64,000 bases of DNA, from the IMG/VR virus record IMGVR_UViG_3300047476_000521, positions 1-64,000 of that record; one strand, 5' to 3'. The DNA comes from a virus. The notes below the pieces were generated by a model that worked only from the letters and a program-made list of their open reading frames with translations, was not told where the DNA came from and searched no databases. Both the position numbers and the translations under genes were made by a program. Shown here one piece after another: positions 18,628 to 26,231 of the stretch (position 1 is the first letter of the stretch; each line of letters starts with the position of its first letter).

Positions 18628-18663
18628 TCAAAAAAATTCCGCAAAAATTTTTAGGAGCCTGCA

Positions 18664-18798
18664 ATGTTTATCGTCTATGGTATCGCCGATGATGTCATTC
18701 CTTATGGCTTTATCGATACGGTATATGGTGAGATCGAGTATAGTCTTGTATCTGATCGATCAGAATGGTTGGTTCCAGGAACTCAATGGTGGGTGTAA
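18664..18798 (+). CDS. Mini-protein, distant VPGT-family member, 44 aa
   Basis: MFIVYGIADDVIPYGFIDTV... SLVSDRSEWLVPGTQWWV. TTAGGAGCCTGCA precedes the ATG. The strand start and the S-x-(W)-(L/I)VPGT ending match the 16208 and 16330 products. Confidence 0.6.
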   Translation: MFIVYGIADDVIPYGFIDTVYGEIEYSLVSDRSEWLVPGTQWWV

Positions 18799-18799
18799 A

Positions 18800-18952
18800 A
18801 TGTCAATCACTGCAATCGTAACAACTACTGGTCTAGTGCTAATCGCTATCTCCATTTTCATGCAGTTCGGTATGATCCCTGGACTTTTCTCTAGTGGTTT
18901 GCTATGCGCGATTTGGGGTATTGGTAAGACATCTTATAGGGATTTGACATGA
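18800..18952 (+). CDS. Two-TM peptide, 50 aa
   Basis: MSITAIVTTTGLVLIAISIF...GLFSSGLLCAIWGIG: two membrane helices. GGTGGGTGTAAA precedes the ATG, which follows the previous stop by one base. Confidence 0.55.
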   Translation: MSITAIVTTTGLVLIAISIFMQFGMIPGLFSSGLLCAIWGIGKTSYRDLT

Positions 18953-19167
18953 AAAGACTAATCTCTGCAATCCAAAACGTTTTGAGTGTGCCCGTATATA
19001 ATGGTATGCGTAAGACACAGGGTCTTCCAGAAATTCATAATGCTGCCATGCGTCATGCATTCATCTATGGTGGTGATGCAGAGTCTCTTATGATTCTTCG
19101 TATCTATGCACTGTATCTGGATAACAATGGATGCTATCCTGATTCCGAAGATAAACTGTGGGTGTAA
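18949..19167 (+). CDS. Hypothetical protein, 72 aa
   Basis: MKRLISAIQNVLSVPVYNGM..., basic N-terminus, helical middle (ESLMILRIYALYLDNNGCYP) and acidic end. ATGA overlap with the previous gene; AGGGATTTGAC upstream. Function unknown. Confidence 0.65.
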   Translation: MKRLISAIQNVLSVPVYNGMRKTQGLPEIHNAAMRHAFIYGGDAESLMILRIYALYLDNNGCYPDSEDKLWV

Positions 19168-19168
19168 A

Positions 19169-19327
19169 ATGTCATATTATGAATTTGTTCTAGTATATAA
19201 TGAAGGTGTTCAGTGGTACAGGGATGGAATGCTTTGTTCTGATAATCCCTATTATGGTGTATCAAAAATCCTTGCTGACAGATTTGACGATGGCTACTGG
19301 GATGCTGAGTATGGAGATAAGTCATGA
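19169..19327 (+). CDS. Acidic aromatic small protein, 52 aa
   Basis: MSYYEFVLVYNEGVQWYRDG...DRFDDGYWDAEYGDKS. Starts one base after the previous stop and overlaps the next gene (ATGA). GTGGGTGTAAA precedes the ATG. No motif. Confidence 0.6.
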   Translation: MSYYEFVLVYNEGVQWYRDGMLCSDNPYYGVSKILADRFDDGYWDAEYGDKS

Positions 19328-19482
19328 TACGTGAACTTAATTACAGGGTTGTTGGATGTGATGACGAGGTTCATATTGAGAACGTTTCGTTAACGTTAGC
19401 TCGTGTCATTGCAACTATGCTTAATGATATGCATGATCATACATATTTCATTGTAGAGGAAATGGAAGATGAAACTACGTAA
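19324..19482 (+). CDS. Hypothetical protein, 52 aa
   Basis: MIRELNYRVVGCDDEVHIEN then VSLTLARVIATMLNDMHDHT, ending EEMEDETT. GGAGATAAGTC precedes the ATG. Strand, helix, strand layout; overlaps both neighbours. Confidence 0.6.
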   Translation: MIRELNYRVVGCDDEVHIENVSLTLARVIATMLNDMHDHTYFIVEEMEDETT

Positions 19483-19672
19483 GCTTGAAAATAATGCAAA
19501 AGAATATGAATGGGAATCTGGTAAGGCTCGTTATGCCATAATCTATATTCACGATGAGGGACCCGGACCCTCTCCTGTTATCGCAACGTTTGATTCTTTA
19601 TATTGGGCAACAAAGTTTGTTGTGGCTGGAGGCAGTAACATGCGAATTATGGAGATTGTTGATGGAGATTAA
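19469..19672 (+). CDS. Hypothetical protein, 67 aa
   Basis: MKLRKLENNAKEYEWESGKA..., beta-rich, ending MRIMEIVDGD. GAGGAAATGGAAG upstream. Overlaps 19324 and 19662 by 14 and 11 bp. Function unknown. Confidence 0.65.
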   Translation: MKLRKLENNAKEYEWESGKARYAIIYIHDEGPGPSPVIATFDSLYWATKFVVAGGSNMRIMEIVDGD

Positions 19673-19883
19673 TGGCGCTGTTGACTATGGGTCAATGACA
19701 GATGAAATGCTTCTTGACGAAGTTCATCGCCTGGCCTCTTCCGTTTCATATTACAATGCTGCTGAGGGTAATTGGAGTAGCGAAACTGCAGATCGTGTTG
19801 CTACTAATGCTAAGTTTCGTGCAGCACGTGAAGAACTTGCTCGTCGTAATATGATGTTTGAAAATAGGGGTTATCTATTATGA
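19662..19883 (+). CDS. Helical protein, 73 aa
   Basis: MEINGAVDYGSMTDEMLLDE... with an Arg/Ala-rich C-terminal helix (KFRAAREELARRNMMF). GGAG lies 7 bp before the ATG. The LLDEVHRLASSVSYYN... pattern suggests a helical hairpin. No family recognised. Confidence 0.65.
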   Translation: MEINGAVDYGSMTDEMLLDEVHRLASSVSYYNAAEGNWSSETADRVATNAKFRAAREELARRNMMFENRGYLL

Positions 19884-20182
19884 AAATTGCTGTTGATCTA
19901 GACTACGAGACTGTTGATGAAATCTTCCTTCAGATCCTTTATGATGGTTATGAAACAACATATCATTGTTATGAAGAAGATGTTCAAAAATTCGTGCAAG
20001 ATCCTACGTCTTGGGCCTTTAAGCGTGAAGATATCTTTAACTCTACAAGAGTTCTTGATGCCTACGAAGTTCTAGCAAAGCATTTTTCCGTAGGAACAGA
20101 GGCAGAAAAGCGTTTGCAGGCTATTCGTGACCGATTAGATTATAAGAATAAGATTGCAAAGGGTATGTCTCAGGTTGATTGA
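19880..20182 (+). CDS. Hypothetical protein, 100 aa
   Basis: MKIAVDLDYETVDEIFLQIL..., helix-rich, acidic; C-terminal basic helix (EKRLQAIRDRLDYKNKIAKG). Similar short openings (VDLDYETVDEI) are known to me from T4-like phage hypothetical proteins, without function. Overlaps the previous gene by 4 bp. The next 62 bp hold a small GGTC/GACC hairpin and a ribosome site. Confidence 0.7.
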   Translation: MKIAVDLDYETVDEIFLQILYDGYETTYHCYEEDVQKFVQDPTSWAFKREDIFNSTRVLDAYEVLAKHFSVGTEAEKRLQAIRDRLDYKNKIAKGMSQVD

Positions 20183-20244
20183 CTGTGATTGTGGAAACCT
20201 AAGTATTTTGGTCGGTGGACCGTCTCTGGTAAAAAGGAATACGG

Positions 20245-20433
20245 ATGGCAAAAGATAAGAAATATAGTCAATCTAAAGTTTTTGAATTCAAACCTAAAGA
20301 TAATATTACTGAAAACGAGATAATCGAGTTGCTGGTTCTTATTCGTATTGGTGTCAGTGGCGAATTGTTGGATAAAGCTTCTCCTGAACTAAAAAAACAC
20401 TTCGTTGAAGTTCGAGATAAAAAATCTGCATAA
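20245..20433 (+). CDS. Hypothetical basic protein, 62 aa
   Basis: MAKDKKYSQSKVFEFKPKDN..., then helix ENEIIELLVLIRIGVSGELL and a Lys-rich tail. AAGGAATACGG precedes the ATG. Function unknown. Confidence 0.65.
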   Translation: MAKDKKYSQSKVFEFKPKDNITENEIIELLVLIRIGVSGELLDKASPELKKHFVEVRDKKSA

Positions 20434-20499
20434 AATATTTCTTGTCTTTGGAATGATATATATAATACATCTATGCTTATCAATTGAAGGATAAATGAA

Positions 20500-20712
20500 A
20501 TGCAAGAATGGCAGTACGATAATCAGTTTTTTATGGAAGGTCGTAGTCATTTTTCTATGGGCGGTTCTGTCGAGGATTGTCCATATAACTACTTGAGCGT
20601 AAAACAAACCGATGAAAAACGGGTGCAGTCTGAACTGTATCGCCAGAAAGAATGGCTTGCTGGTTTTCATTTTGAGTACAAGGAATCTATAGACTCTAAG
20701 AAAATTGCTTGA
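20500..20712 (+). CDS. Hypothetical protein, 70 aa
   Basis: MQEWQYDNQFFMEGRSHFSM...NPY-like PYNYLSVKQTDE... KEWLAGFHFEYKE. The order (N/D-x-F-x-x-G, PY, W-x-x-GF) loosely recalls the Rmf-like 10437 product, but I would not assign it. AAGGATAAATGAA precedes the ATG. Confidence 0.6.
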   Translation: MQEWQYDNQFFMEGRSHFSMGGSVEDCPYNYLSVKQTDEKRVQSELYRQKEWLAGFHFEYKESIDSKKIA

Positions 20713-20749
20713 GAGAGTCTAAGATATTTAACAACTAATGGAGTATAAA

Positions 20750-20932
20750 ATGGATAAGATTACTATTAAGTTCGAACTAACATTCGAAGAAGCTAACGCT
20801 GTTCTCTTTTCTCTAGGTAAGATGCCATATGATCAGGTAGCTGCTCTAGTCGAAAAGCTACGCCAGCAGGCAGCACCACAGCTTCCTTCTCCTGGTCAGA
20901 ATGCGGATTTTGGAGTCGATCCTGCGGAATAA
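20750..20932 (+). CDS. Hypothetical protein, 60 aa
   Basis: MDKITIKFELTFEEANAVLF...QVAALVEKLRQQAAPQLPSP. GGAG lies 6 bp before this ATG; an earlier ATG has no site. The motif LTxEEANxVLxALGKLPY-x-xVxxLIxKL is one I recall from small cyanophage and T4-like proteins of unknown function. Disordered Pro/Gly tail. Confidence 0.75.
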   Translation: MDKITIKFELTFEEANAVLFSLGKMPYDQVAALVEKLRQQAAPQLPSPGQNADFGVDPAE

Positions 20933-20936
20933 GGGC

Positions 20937-20965
20937 TTGACTTTTTAAAAATATCGAGCTATACT
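20937..20965 (+). promoter_or_regulatory. Sigma70-type promoter for the DUF932 gene
   Basis: TTGACT (20937-20942), TTTTTAAAAATATCGAG within the 17-bp spacer, TATACT (20960-20965). AAGGAG and the ATG at 21000 follow. Confidence 0.85.
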
Positions 20966-20999
20966 ATGTATATAATGAAGGTTGTGAAGGAGAACCAAA

Positions 21000-21962
21000 A
21001 TGTCTCATGAGATTGAAATTATTAATGGTATGGCTCAGATGGCTTATACTGGCGCTGTTCCGTGGCATGGTCTTGGTAAGGAAGTTCCTGCCGATCTGAC
21101 TCCGGAACAGATGCTTGAAGCTGCTGGACTCAATTGGGAAGTTCAGAAGTTTCCTACTTTTGCTATTCTGGATGAAAACGATCCAGATAGTGTCATCGAA
21201 ACTGGTCAGTCTGCTCTTATTCGCACTAAGGATAAGAAGCTGCTTGATGTTGTTTCTGATGACTGGAACCCTGTCCAGAATGCTGAAGCGTTTGACTTCT
21301 TTAACGAGTTTGTCATGGCTGGCGATATGGAGATGCATACTGCTGGTTCGCTCAAGGGTGGACAGATTGTTTGGGGCCTCGCAAAGATTAAGGACTCTTT
21401 CGAGCTTTTCAAGGGAGATCAGATTGACTCTTACCTTCTATTTTCTAATTTTCACAAGTATGGCTTTAGCACTGACGTTCGGTTCACACCGATCCGAGTC
21501 GTTTGTAACAATACGCTCACGCTCTCGCTGAGCTCTAAGGTCGAGCGTATGGCCAAGATTTCTCATCGTAAGCAGTTTGTTGCTTCTGATGTAAAGGATA
21601 TGCTTGGTATCGCTACTGATAAGCTGCAGAAGTATAAGGAGATGGCTCAGTTCCTTGGCTCTAAGAAGGCTAAGACCGAATCAATCGTCGAGTACTTCGA
21701 GCGTATCTTTCCTCTCGCTAACGCTACCGAGGGTAAGCGTTCTAAGAATGCGAACATTGCTCTCGGTATCATTGACACTCAGCCTGGTTCGGAGTATGCT
21801 CAGGGAAGTTGGTGGCAGCCGTTTAATGCTGTTACCTTTATGACTGACCATGTTCTGGGTCGTACGGCAGACACTCGTATGCAGTCTGCCTGGTATGGTT
21901 ATAACAAGGGTCTTAAGACCAAGGCTCTTGAACTGGCTGTCGAAATGGCTGAGGCTGCGTAA
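21000..21962 (+). CDS. DUF932 phage/plasmid-like protein, 320 aa
   Basis: MSHEIEIINGMAQMAYTGAV then PWHGLGKEVP: this opening, the central YLLFSNFHKYG...VRFTPIRVVCNNTL and the late GSWWQPFNAVTFMTDHVLG are hallmarks of the DUF932 family (TIGR03299-type), found on phages and plasmids with unknown function. Single-gene unit: strong promoter before it and terminator hairpin after it, so it is probably made in quantity early. Length is normal for the family. Confidence 0.9.
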   Translation: MSHEIEIINGMAQMAYTGAVPWHGLGKEVPADLTPEQMLEAAGLNWEVQKFPTFAILDENDPDSVIETGQSALIRTKDKKLLDVVSDDWNPVQNAEAFDFFNEFVMAGDMEMHTAGSLKGGQIVWGLAKIKDSFELFKGDQIDSYLLFSNFHKYGFSTDVRFTPIRVVCNNTLTLSLSSKVERMAKISHRKQFVASDVKDMLGIATDKLQKYKEMAQFLGSKKAKTESIVEYFERIFPLANATEGKRSKNANIALGIIDTQPGSEYAQGSWWQPFNAVTFMTDHVLGRTADTRMQSAWYGYNKGLKTKALELAVEMAEAA

Positions 21963-21972
21963 TAAAAGAATT

Positions 21973-22006
21973 GACATCCTACTTGGAATATAGTAGGATG
22001 TCTTTA
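21973..22006 (+). terminator. Terminator hairpin after the DUF932 gene
   Basis: GACATCCTAC (21973-21982) pairs perfectly with GTAGGATGTC (21993-22002), then TTTAG. The T tract is short, so termination may be partial. The remaining leader to 22080 has a small GCAC/GTGC hairpin but no promoter I can support. Confidence 0.65.
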
Positions 22007-22080
22007 GTTGATACCGAAGCACATAGTGTGCCAGGATTGACTGTGTAAGGACTATATGTCCAGACCTATGGAGAAGTGAA

Positions 22081-23439
22081 ATGAAGACTACGTTTACTGT
22101 TAAGACTGTTCACGAGCTTATCGACCTTGCAATCAAGGGAAAGCTTAATCCCGACCCTATCTCTCAGCGTCCTGCTACCTCCTCTGGCCCTAAGAAGTCT
22201 CAAGAAATTATTGAGGCCATGCGTAATCATTTTGGCGTGGGAATGATTACAGTTCGAGATATTTCTAACGATCTTAAGATGCAGGAAGTCTATCCTGGCG
22301 TTCATTATCTTGTTATTGATGGTGGACACCGTATTCGAGCGTTTACAGATTTTTATACCAATAAGTTTAAGTTGGCTGGTAAGTATTTCAACGAAACTGA
22401 AGATACATCTTTCCTGAACACGGAAATTCCGTTTGAAATTGTCATCTGCACTTCTGCGGAGGCTACTAAGATTTTCCGTACACGTAATAAGACTACTTCT
22501 GTTAACTTTATTGAGATGATTATGTGCGATGACGAGTCTTCTATTTGTCGCGAAGTTCGTAGCCGTACAAAGTATTATAAGGAATATCAGAACTCTGTTC
22601 ATCCTTTGTTCGAAGCAAAGCGTAATTCTAAGGGCGAATGGGTTCCGGAATGTTTTGATTCTGACATCAACCCCCGTCGTAAATGGGATGAATACGTATT
22701 CATCGCAATTCTTAAGACTATTGGCGGTGGAAACGTTGATGCTGGTCAGCGAGAGATTGAATCTCTTGTTCATGGCGAATATGATGGTAAGAACCCTGTT
22801 TCTAAGAATGTTCTTAAAACAGTTGATCGTTTCTTTGCTGATGTTGATGATTTTAGGTATCGTCGTGGTAAGAAACTTAATGGCGATATCTATGCAGCAT
22901 TTCAACTTGTTTGGTTTGCTCTTTATGAGCAGAATCGCGAGTTTGTTATCAGCGATCGCTATCAGTTCAAGGATAAGTTCATGGAGGCTTATTCTAAGTT
23001 GACTGGTACTGGTAATAGTCTTTATAACGATAAGACTATTAATGTTGGAACAGAAGACGAACCTGAATACGTTTTCGTAAAGGAATTTGTTCGTGTAAAT
23101 ACGAAGAATTTTTCGAACAGCGTTATTCAGCGTCAGTGTGCCAAAATTATTCTTGAAGAAATGGGTAAGGATATTGGAGTTACATTCCGAGACTCTAAGC
23201 GTTCTTTATCTACTGCTAAGCGAGAAGAAATGCTTGCTATTCAGGGGTATAAGTGCGCAATCGATGGAGAACAGTTAACTCTTGAGGACTCTGTTTGGGG
23301 CCACGATACTCCTTGGGCTCAGGGAGGGCAGTTGAAGGACGGCGCTGTTATCCGTAAGTCCCATAACCGCGACATGGGTTGTACTACTCTGGACGAATAT
23401 CGTCTTATCCTCAACATGCGTAAAAATAAAGCTGCTTGA
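22081..23439 (+). CDS. DUF262/ParB-like plus HNH nuclease protein, 452 aa
   Basis: The N-terminal domain contains IDGGHRIRAF (79-88), equivalent to the DGQQR-type motif of DUF262/ParB-like NTP-binding domains. The C-terminus (389-452) is an HNH domain: YKCAIDGEQL with one Cys, GHDTPWAQGG (H408-D409), and SHN-RD at 427-431. This DUF262 plus HNH layout is that of GmrSD-type (type IV) restriction enzymes and related defence proteins, though the zinc Cys pairs are incomplete here. In a phage it might act against competing phages or on host DNA. GGAGAAGTGAA precedes the start. Confidence 0.75.
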   Translation: MKTTFTVKTVHELIDLAIKGKLNPDPISQRPATSSGPKKSQEIIEAMRNHFGVGMITVRDISNDLKMQEVYPGVHYLVIDGGHRIRAFTDFYTNKFKLAGKYFNETEDTSFLNTEIPFEIVICTSAEATKIFRTRNKTTSVNFIEMIMCDDESSICREVRSRTKYYKEYQNSVHPLFEAKRNSKGEWVPECFDSDINPRRKWDEYVFIAILKTIGGGNVDAGQREIESLVHGEYDGKNPVSKNVLKTVDRFFADVDDFRYRRGKKLNGDIYAAFQLVWFALYEQNREFVISDRYQFKDKFMEAYSKLTGTGNSLYNDKTINVGTEDEPEYVFVKEFVRVNTKNFSNSVIQRQCAKIILEEMGKDIGVTFRDSKRSLSTAKREEMLAIQGYKCAIDGEQLTLEDSVWGHDTPWAQGGQLKDGAVIRKSHNRDMGCTTLDEYRLILNMRKNKAA

Positions 23440-23464
23440 CAAATCTCTATAAGAGAGATATAAT
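23436..23464 (+). promoter_or_regulatory. Sigma70-type promoter for 23488
   Basis: TTGACA (23436-23441), 17 bp, TATAAT (23459-23464), both perfect; the -35 overlaps the preceding stop codon. The spacer contains a CTCTATAAGAGAG inverted repeat (CTCT/AGAG) that could be an operator. Confidence 0.85.
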
Positions 23465-23487
23465 ATAAAAAGAATAAGGAGAGAACT

Positions 23488-24618
23488 ATGGCTCGTCGCC
23501 CTGCAATGATCAAGCGTAAACCGAAGACTATTCGAGTCTCTAAGAGCGAACAGTATATCGTTAATCGCAAGTATCTGGGCGACGAGCCTCTCATGGTAGA
23601 CGAGATTAGCCTTAGTCAGTGCTTCACATGGTATAACTATATGTGCACTACTAATGATGCTCGAGACTATCTCAAGGAGTATTTCAAGAATACTGGTAAG
23701 CCAGAACTGGCCAAGAAGCTTTCGAGGATCTCTGACTGTGATATTCCTCTGACGGCTGCTTGGATTGCACGTATGATCTCTCGTGGTCATAAGCCTGCAG
23801 GCTCGACCATGCAGTTCTTTAGTAGCAAAATTCTAAATATGTGGGATAAGGCGAAGGAAGAGCCCAAGCAGGATTCTAATGAAACGCCAAAGGTCTCTAT
23901 CCAGGATCGTATGCGTGAGCGTATGCATGATATTTTGGGAGAAATTGAAGGATTGATTGACGATTATATGTATAAGAATGAAGAGTTTTCTCTTTACGAT
24001 TGGTTGCAGGCGAATAATATTCCTGCTGCTTATGCTACGTCAATTATTTCTAAGTTCTCTCCTGTCCTAGATGAACTTCTAGAGGCATATGAGGGTAAAG
24101 ATGAACAACTCAAGGAAGGCTACCGCCACCTCAAAAAGGCGGATCTCAAGAAGATCATCACGTTCTACAACACCCTCATCGAAGATGCGGAACGGTATTC
24201 TTCAAACACGAAGAAAGTTAGAACGGCTCGCAAACCGCGAACGGTTTCGGTCGAAAAGAAAATCAAGAACCTCAAGTTCCAAAAGGAAGATGCAACTCTT
24301 AAGATTGTTAGTGTCTCTCCAGAAAAAGTCATTGGAGCGATGGAACTCTGGACTTACAATACGAAGTATAAAGTCTTTACACGGCTCGTGGCGATTGATC
24401 GGGGTGGCTTACAAGTCAAGGGCACTAGCATTACGAACTATGACGAAAATAGTTCTATCTCTCGGAGTGTTGGAAGGAAAGAGCCAACTGAGTTTCTCAA
24501 GCGTGTACTCGAAGGTGGCAAACTTGTATTACGAAAAGTCTTGGATGACCTCAAGACAGAAAAGCCTCTGGCGTATCGTATCAACGAAAACACGATTCTA
24601 CTGAGGGTGGTGCAGTGA
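23488..24618 (+). CDS. Hypothetical basic protein, 376 aa
   Basis: MARRPAMIKRKPKTIRVSKS..., AAGGAGAGAACT upstream. Mostly helical and basic, with a Lys/Arg-rich stretch near residues 225-255 (NTKKVRTARKPRTVSVEKKI) and a beta-rich C-terminal domain (YKVFTRLVAIDRGGLQVKGT). The size, charge and early promoter suggest a DNA-linked protein. I recall similar proteins in T4-like phages but no function. The codon style changes near 24.1 kb (more AAC and CTC), which could mark a fusion of two sources. Confidence 0.75.
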   Translation: MARRPAMIKRKPKTIRVSKSEQYIVNRKYLGDEPLMVDEISLSQCFTWYNYMCTTNDARDYLKEYFKNTGKPELAKKLSRISDCDIPLTAAWIARMISRGHKPAGSTMQFFSSKILNMWDKAKEEPKQDSNETPKVSIQDRMRERMHDILGEIEGLIDDYMYKNEEFSLYDWLQANNIPAAYATSIISKFSPVLDELLEAYEGKDEQLKEGYRHLKKADLKKIITFYNTLIEDAERYSSNTKKVRTARKPRTVSVEKKIKNLKFQKEDATLKIVSVSPEKVIGAMELWTYNTKYKVFTRLVAIDRGGLQVKGTSITNYDENSSISRSVGRKEPTEFLKRVLEGGKLVLRKVLDDLKTEKPLAYRINENTILLRVVQ

Positions 24619-25043
24619 AGATTCATAATGAGCCTCGACTTTTAAAACCAGAAAACGTTTCATTAATCGAGGAAAAATATAATGGTAAATATGTTTTCGA
24701 ATCTGCTCTCAAAACTAAAGACGGGAGTTGGACAGACAGAGCCTATGCGATCTTTTACACCGAAGAGCCACATCCCGAAGGTTCGAACTATTTTGCAATC
24801 GGGTGGGACTATTTCGGTAATCTGATTATTACTAATGGCATATCTGCTACTGAGGAGTTTCAAGGCGTTGAATACAAAGGCGAAGTATACTATTCCCGTT
24901 ACAGTCATGATTTTCGTGAGTGCCCTAACGGTCTTTTTGTTGACGGTGGCAGGAACTACACACGTTACGGTGGTTCCGTTTTGAAAGAGTGCAAACTGGT
25001 AAAGATTAGGGTTAATAAGGATCAATTGGAGGTTGTTGAGTGA
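24615..25043 (+). CDS. Hypothetical protein, 142 aa
   Basis: GTG start overlapping the previous stop (GTGA), with GAGGGTGGTGCA upstream. MKIHNEPRLLKPENVSLIEE..., Tyr- and Gly-rich (YFAIGWDYFGNLIITNG; DGGRNYTRYGGSVLK), soluble. No catalytic motif recognised. First of a coupled run of genes to 26.7 kb. Confidence 0.7.
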   Translation: MKIHNEPRLLKPENVSLIEEKYNGKYVFESALKTKDGSWTDRAYAIFYTEEPHPEGSNYFAIGWDYFGNLIITNGISATEEFQGVEYKGEVYYSRYSHDFRECPNGLFVDGGRNYTRYGGSVLKECKLVKIRVNKDQLEVVE

Positions 25044-25255
25044 GTAATGATGATAAATGGTTCTTGTTTATTCTATCTGGTTTATTATTTTTATTCATCG
25101 TTGCTATTGTCGAGGGTTCCAAATACGAAGAAGAGTTTGTAGAGAAATGTCATGCAGCTGGTGGTGTGCCATCTAAGTATTATACGATGGTAGGCAAAAC
25201 GCATCGCACAGAGCGTGCCTGCCTTCATCCTCGTGCTATTATTAATATGGAGTAA
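25040..25255 (+). CDS. Single-TM protein with Cys-x4-GVP motif, 71 aa
   Basis: MSNDDKWFLFILSGLLFLFI VAIV membrane helix (residues 6-24), then EEEFVEKCHAAGGVPSKY and ERACLHP. The same TM, C-x4-GVP, A-C layout is in the 9124 product. GTG start overlapping the previous stop by 4 bp. Probably membrane-anchored with a disulfide-capable domain outside. Confidence 0.7.
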   Translation: MSNDDKWFLFILSGLLFLFIVAIVEGSKYEEEFVEKCHAAGGVPSKYYTMVGKTHRTERACLHPRAIINME

Positions 25256-25257
25256 AT

Positions 25258-25644
25258 ATGTCTAGGTTTAAAGAACTCTCGATTCTTGCTTTTTTCTTTG
25301 TTCTCGGCTTTTTGTTTACATATAAAGTTGCTCATGCAGAGGAAACGAATACAGCTCCAATTGAGTTAAAGTGTTATAAGAACGACGAGTTTATGACACT
25401 TATCGCTTCAGAAAAGCTCTTTTCTGTTTTCAACGGCGAAAAGACTCCAACCAGAACTATTGAAGTTCTATCATCAAAGAACCGTAGTATCTATTTTGTT
25501 GAGTATGATACCTCCAAGAGCGGTAGTGCTTTCCAATCAAAGGAATATTGCGTAACACAGAAGATTAATAACCCTTTATTCAATGATAAATTTATTGATT
25601 TTCTTCATGAAGTATTAGAGAAGTCAAAAGGACAAAAGACATGA
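25258..25644 (+). CDS. Secreted hypothetical protein, 128 aa
   Basis: A clear signal peptide, with hydrophobic LSILAFFFVLGFLFTYKV and a likely AHA cleavage site near residue 27. The mature part contains two Cys (LKCYKND, EYCVTQ) that could form a disulfide in the periplasm. GGAGTAAAT precedes the ATG. Periplasmic role unknown; candidates are superinfection exclusion or envelope modification. Confidence 0.7.
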   Translation: MSRFKELSILAFFFVLGFLFTYKVAHAEETNTAPIELKCYKNDEFMTLIASEKLFSVFNGEKTPTRTIEVLSSKNRSIYFVEYDTSKSGSAFQSKEYCVTQKINNPLFNDKFIDFLHEVLEKSKGQKT

Positions 25645-25889
25645 GTGAATTAATTGGTTTTCCGACAGGCGGATTAGTGACTAAGCATCCAATCGAAGAA
25701 ATTCGCATGGTTATGTTTCCTAAGATGATGGTGCATCCAGAAACGAAACAGATGGTAATGGTTCCTATGCAGGATCTTCAGTATAAGCGTCAGGGTTCAG
25801 CTGAATGGTTTTCTGTTCGAATTGATGAAATGGAAAAGCACGAGTTTAATCCAGAGGAAAAGAAGAGTAATATTATCGCAGGAGCTTAA
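25641..25889 (+). CDS. Hypothetical protein, 82 aa
   Basis: MSELIGFPTGGLVTKHPIEE..., Met-rich middle (VMFPKMMVHPETKQMVMVPM) and acidic C-terminus. No signal or TM. AAAGGACAAAAGAC precedes the ATG, overlapping the previous gene by 4 bp. Function unknown. Confidence 0.65.
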   Translation: MSELIGFPTGGLVTKHPIEEIRMVMFPKMMVHPETKQMVMVPMQDLQYKRQGSAEWFSVRIDEMEKHEFNPEEKKSNIIAGA

Positions 25890-25890
25890 T

Positions 25891-26016
25891 ATGAAAAAGA
25901 TCGCATTAGTTCTAGTAGGTTTATCCTTTCTTAGTTTTAGTTTGGCTGGGTGCGGTGCAGCGGGAACAATTGCTCGCTGCTCACTACTGGATAACACATC
26001 TAGGCCATGTAACTGA
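25891..26016 (+). CDS. Small lipoprotein, 41 aa
   Basis: MKKIALVLVGLSFLSFSLAG then CGAAGTIARC: Lys-Lys start, hydrophobic stretch and lipobox LAGC, so Cys21 should be lipidated. Mature part is only 21 residues. AGGAGCTTAAT precedes the ATG. Size fits an Rz1-type outer spanin or a small envelope lipoprotein, but no i-spanin partner is evident next to it. Confidence 0.75.
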   Translation: MKKIALVLVGLSFLSFSLAGCGAAGTIARCSLLDNTSRPCN

Positions 26017-26051
26017 TACGCCTACGATCAAAGATTTTGAGGAAGAATTGA

Positions 26052-26231
26052 ATGAATAAGTTCGATGATCAGAAACTACTTGACATCAACAATCTTATAC
26101 ACTATATTATGTGGAGTAAGGATAAGATTGCTGGTGGCGTTCAACAGGAAGAAGCGGTAAAGGCTCTTTCTCGTTTGCTTGATTATCCTGTCGATCTGAT
26201 GATTTCTATATCAGGTAAGGACAAAAAGTGA
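26052..26231 (+). CDS. Hypothetical protein, 59 aa
   Basis: MNKFDDQKLLDINNLIHYII... VKALSRLLDYPVDLMISISG, helical, acidic to neutral. GAGGAAGAATTGA precedes the ATG. Overlaps the next GTG start. Confidence 0.6.
   Translation: MNKFDDQKLLDINNLIHYIMWSKDKIAGGVQQEEAVKALSRLLDYPVDLMISISGKDKK

Noticed and set aside
20442-20466. TTGTCT...TATAAT promoter
   Set aside because: Spacing is only 13 bp. A weak promoter using TATATA is possible but not supportable.
21971-21994. TTGACA that looks like a -35 box
   Set aside because: It is part of a perfect 10-bp hairpin (GACATCCTAC/GTAGGATGTC) and has no -10 at 16-18 bp; a terminator fits better.
22037-22065. TTGACT before the DUF262-HNH gene as a promoter
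   Set aside because: No -10-like hexamer at the right distance; TATATG is only 10 bp away.
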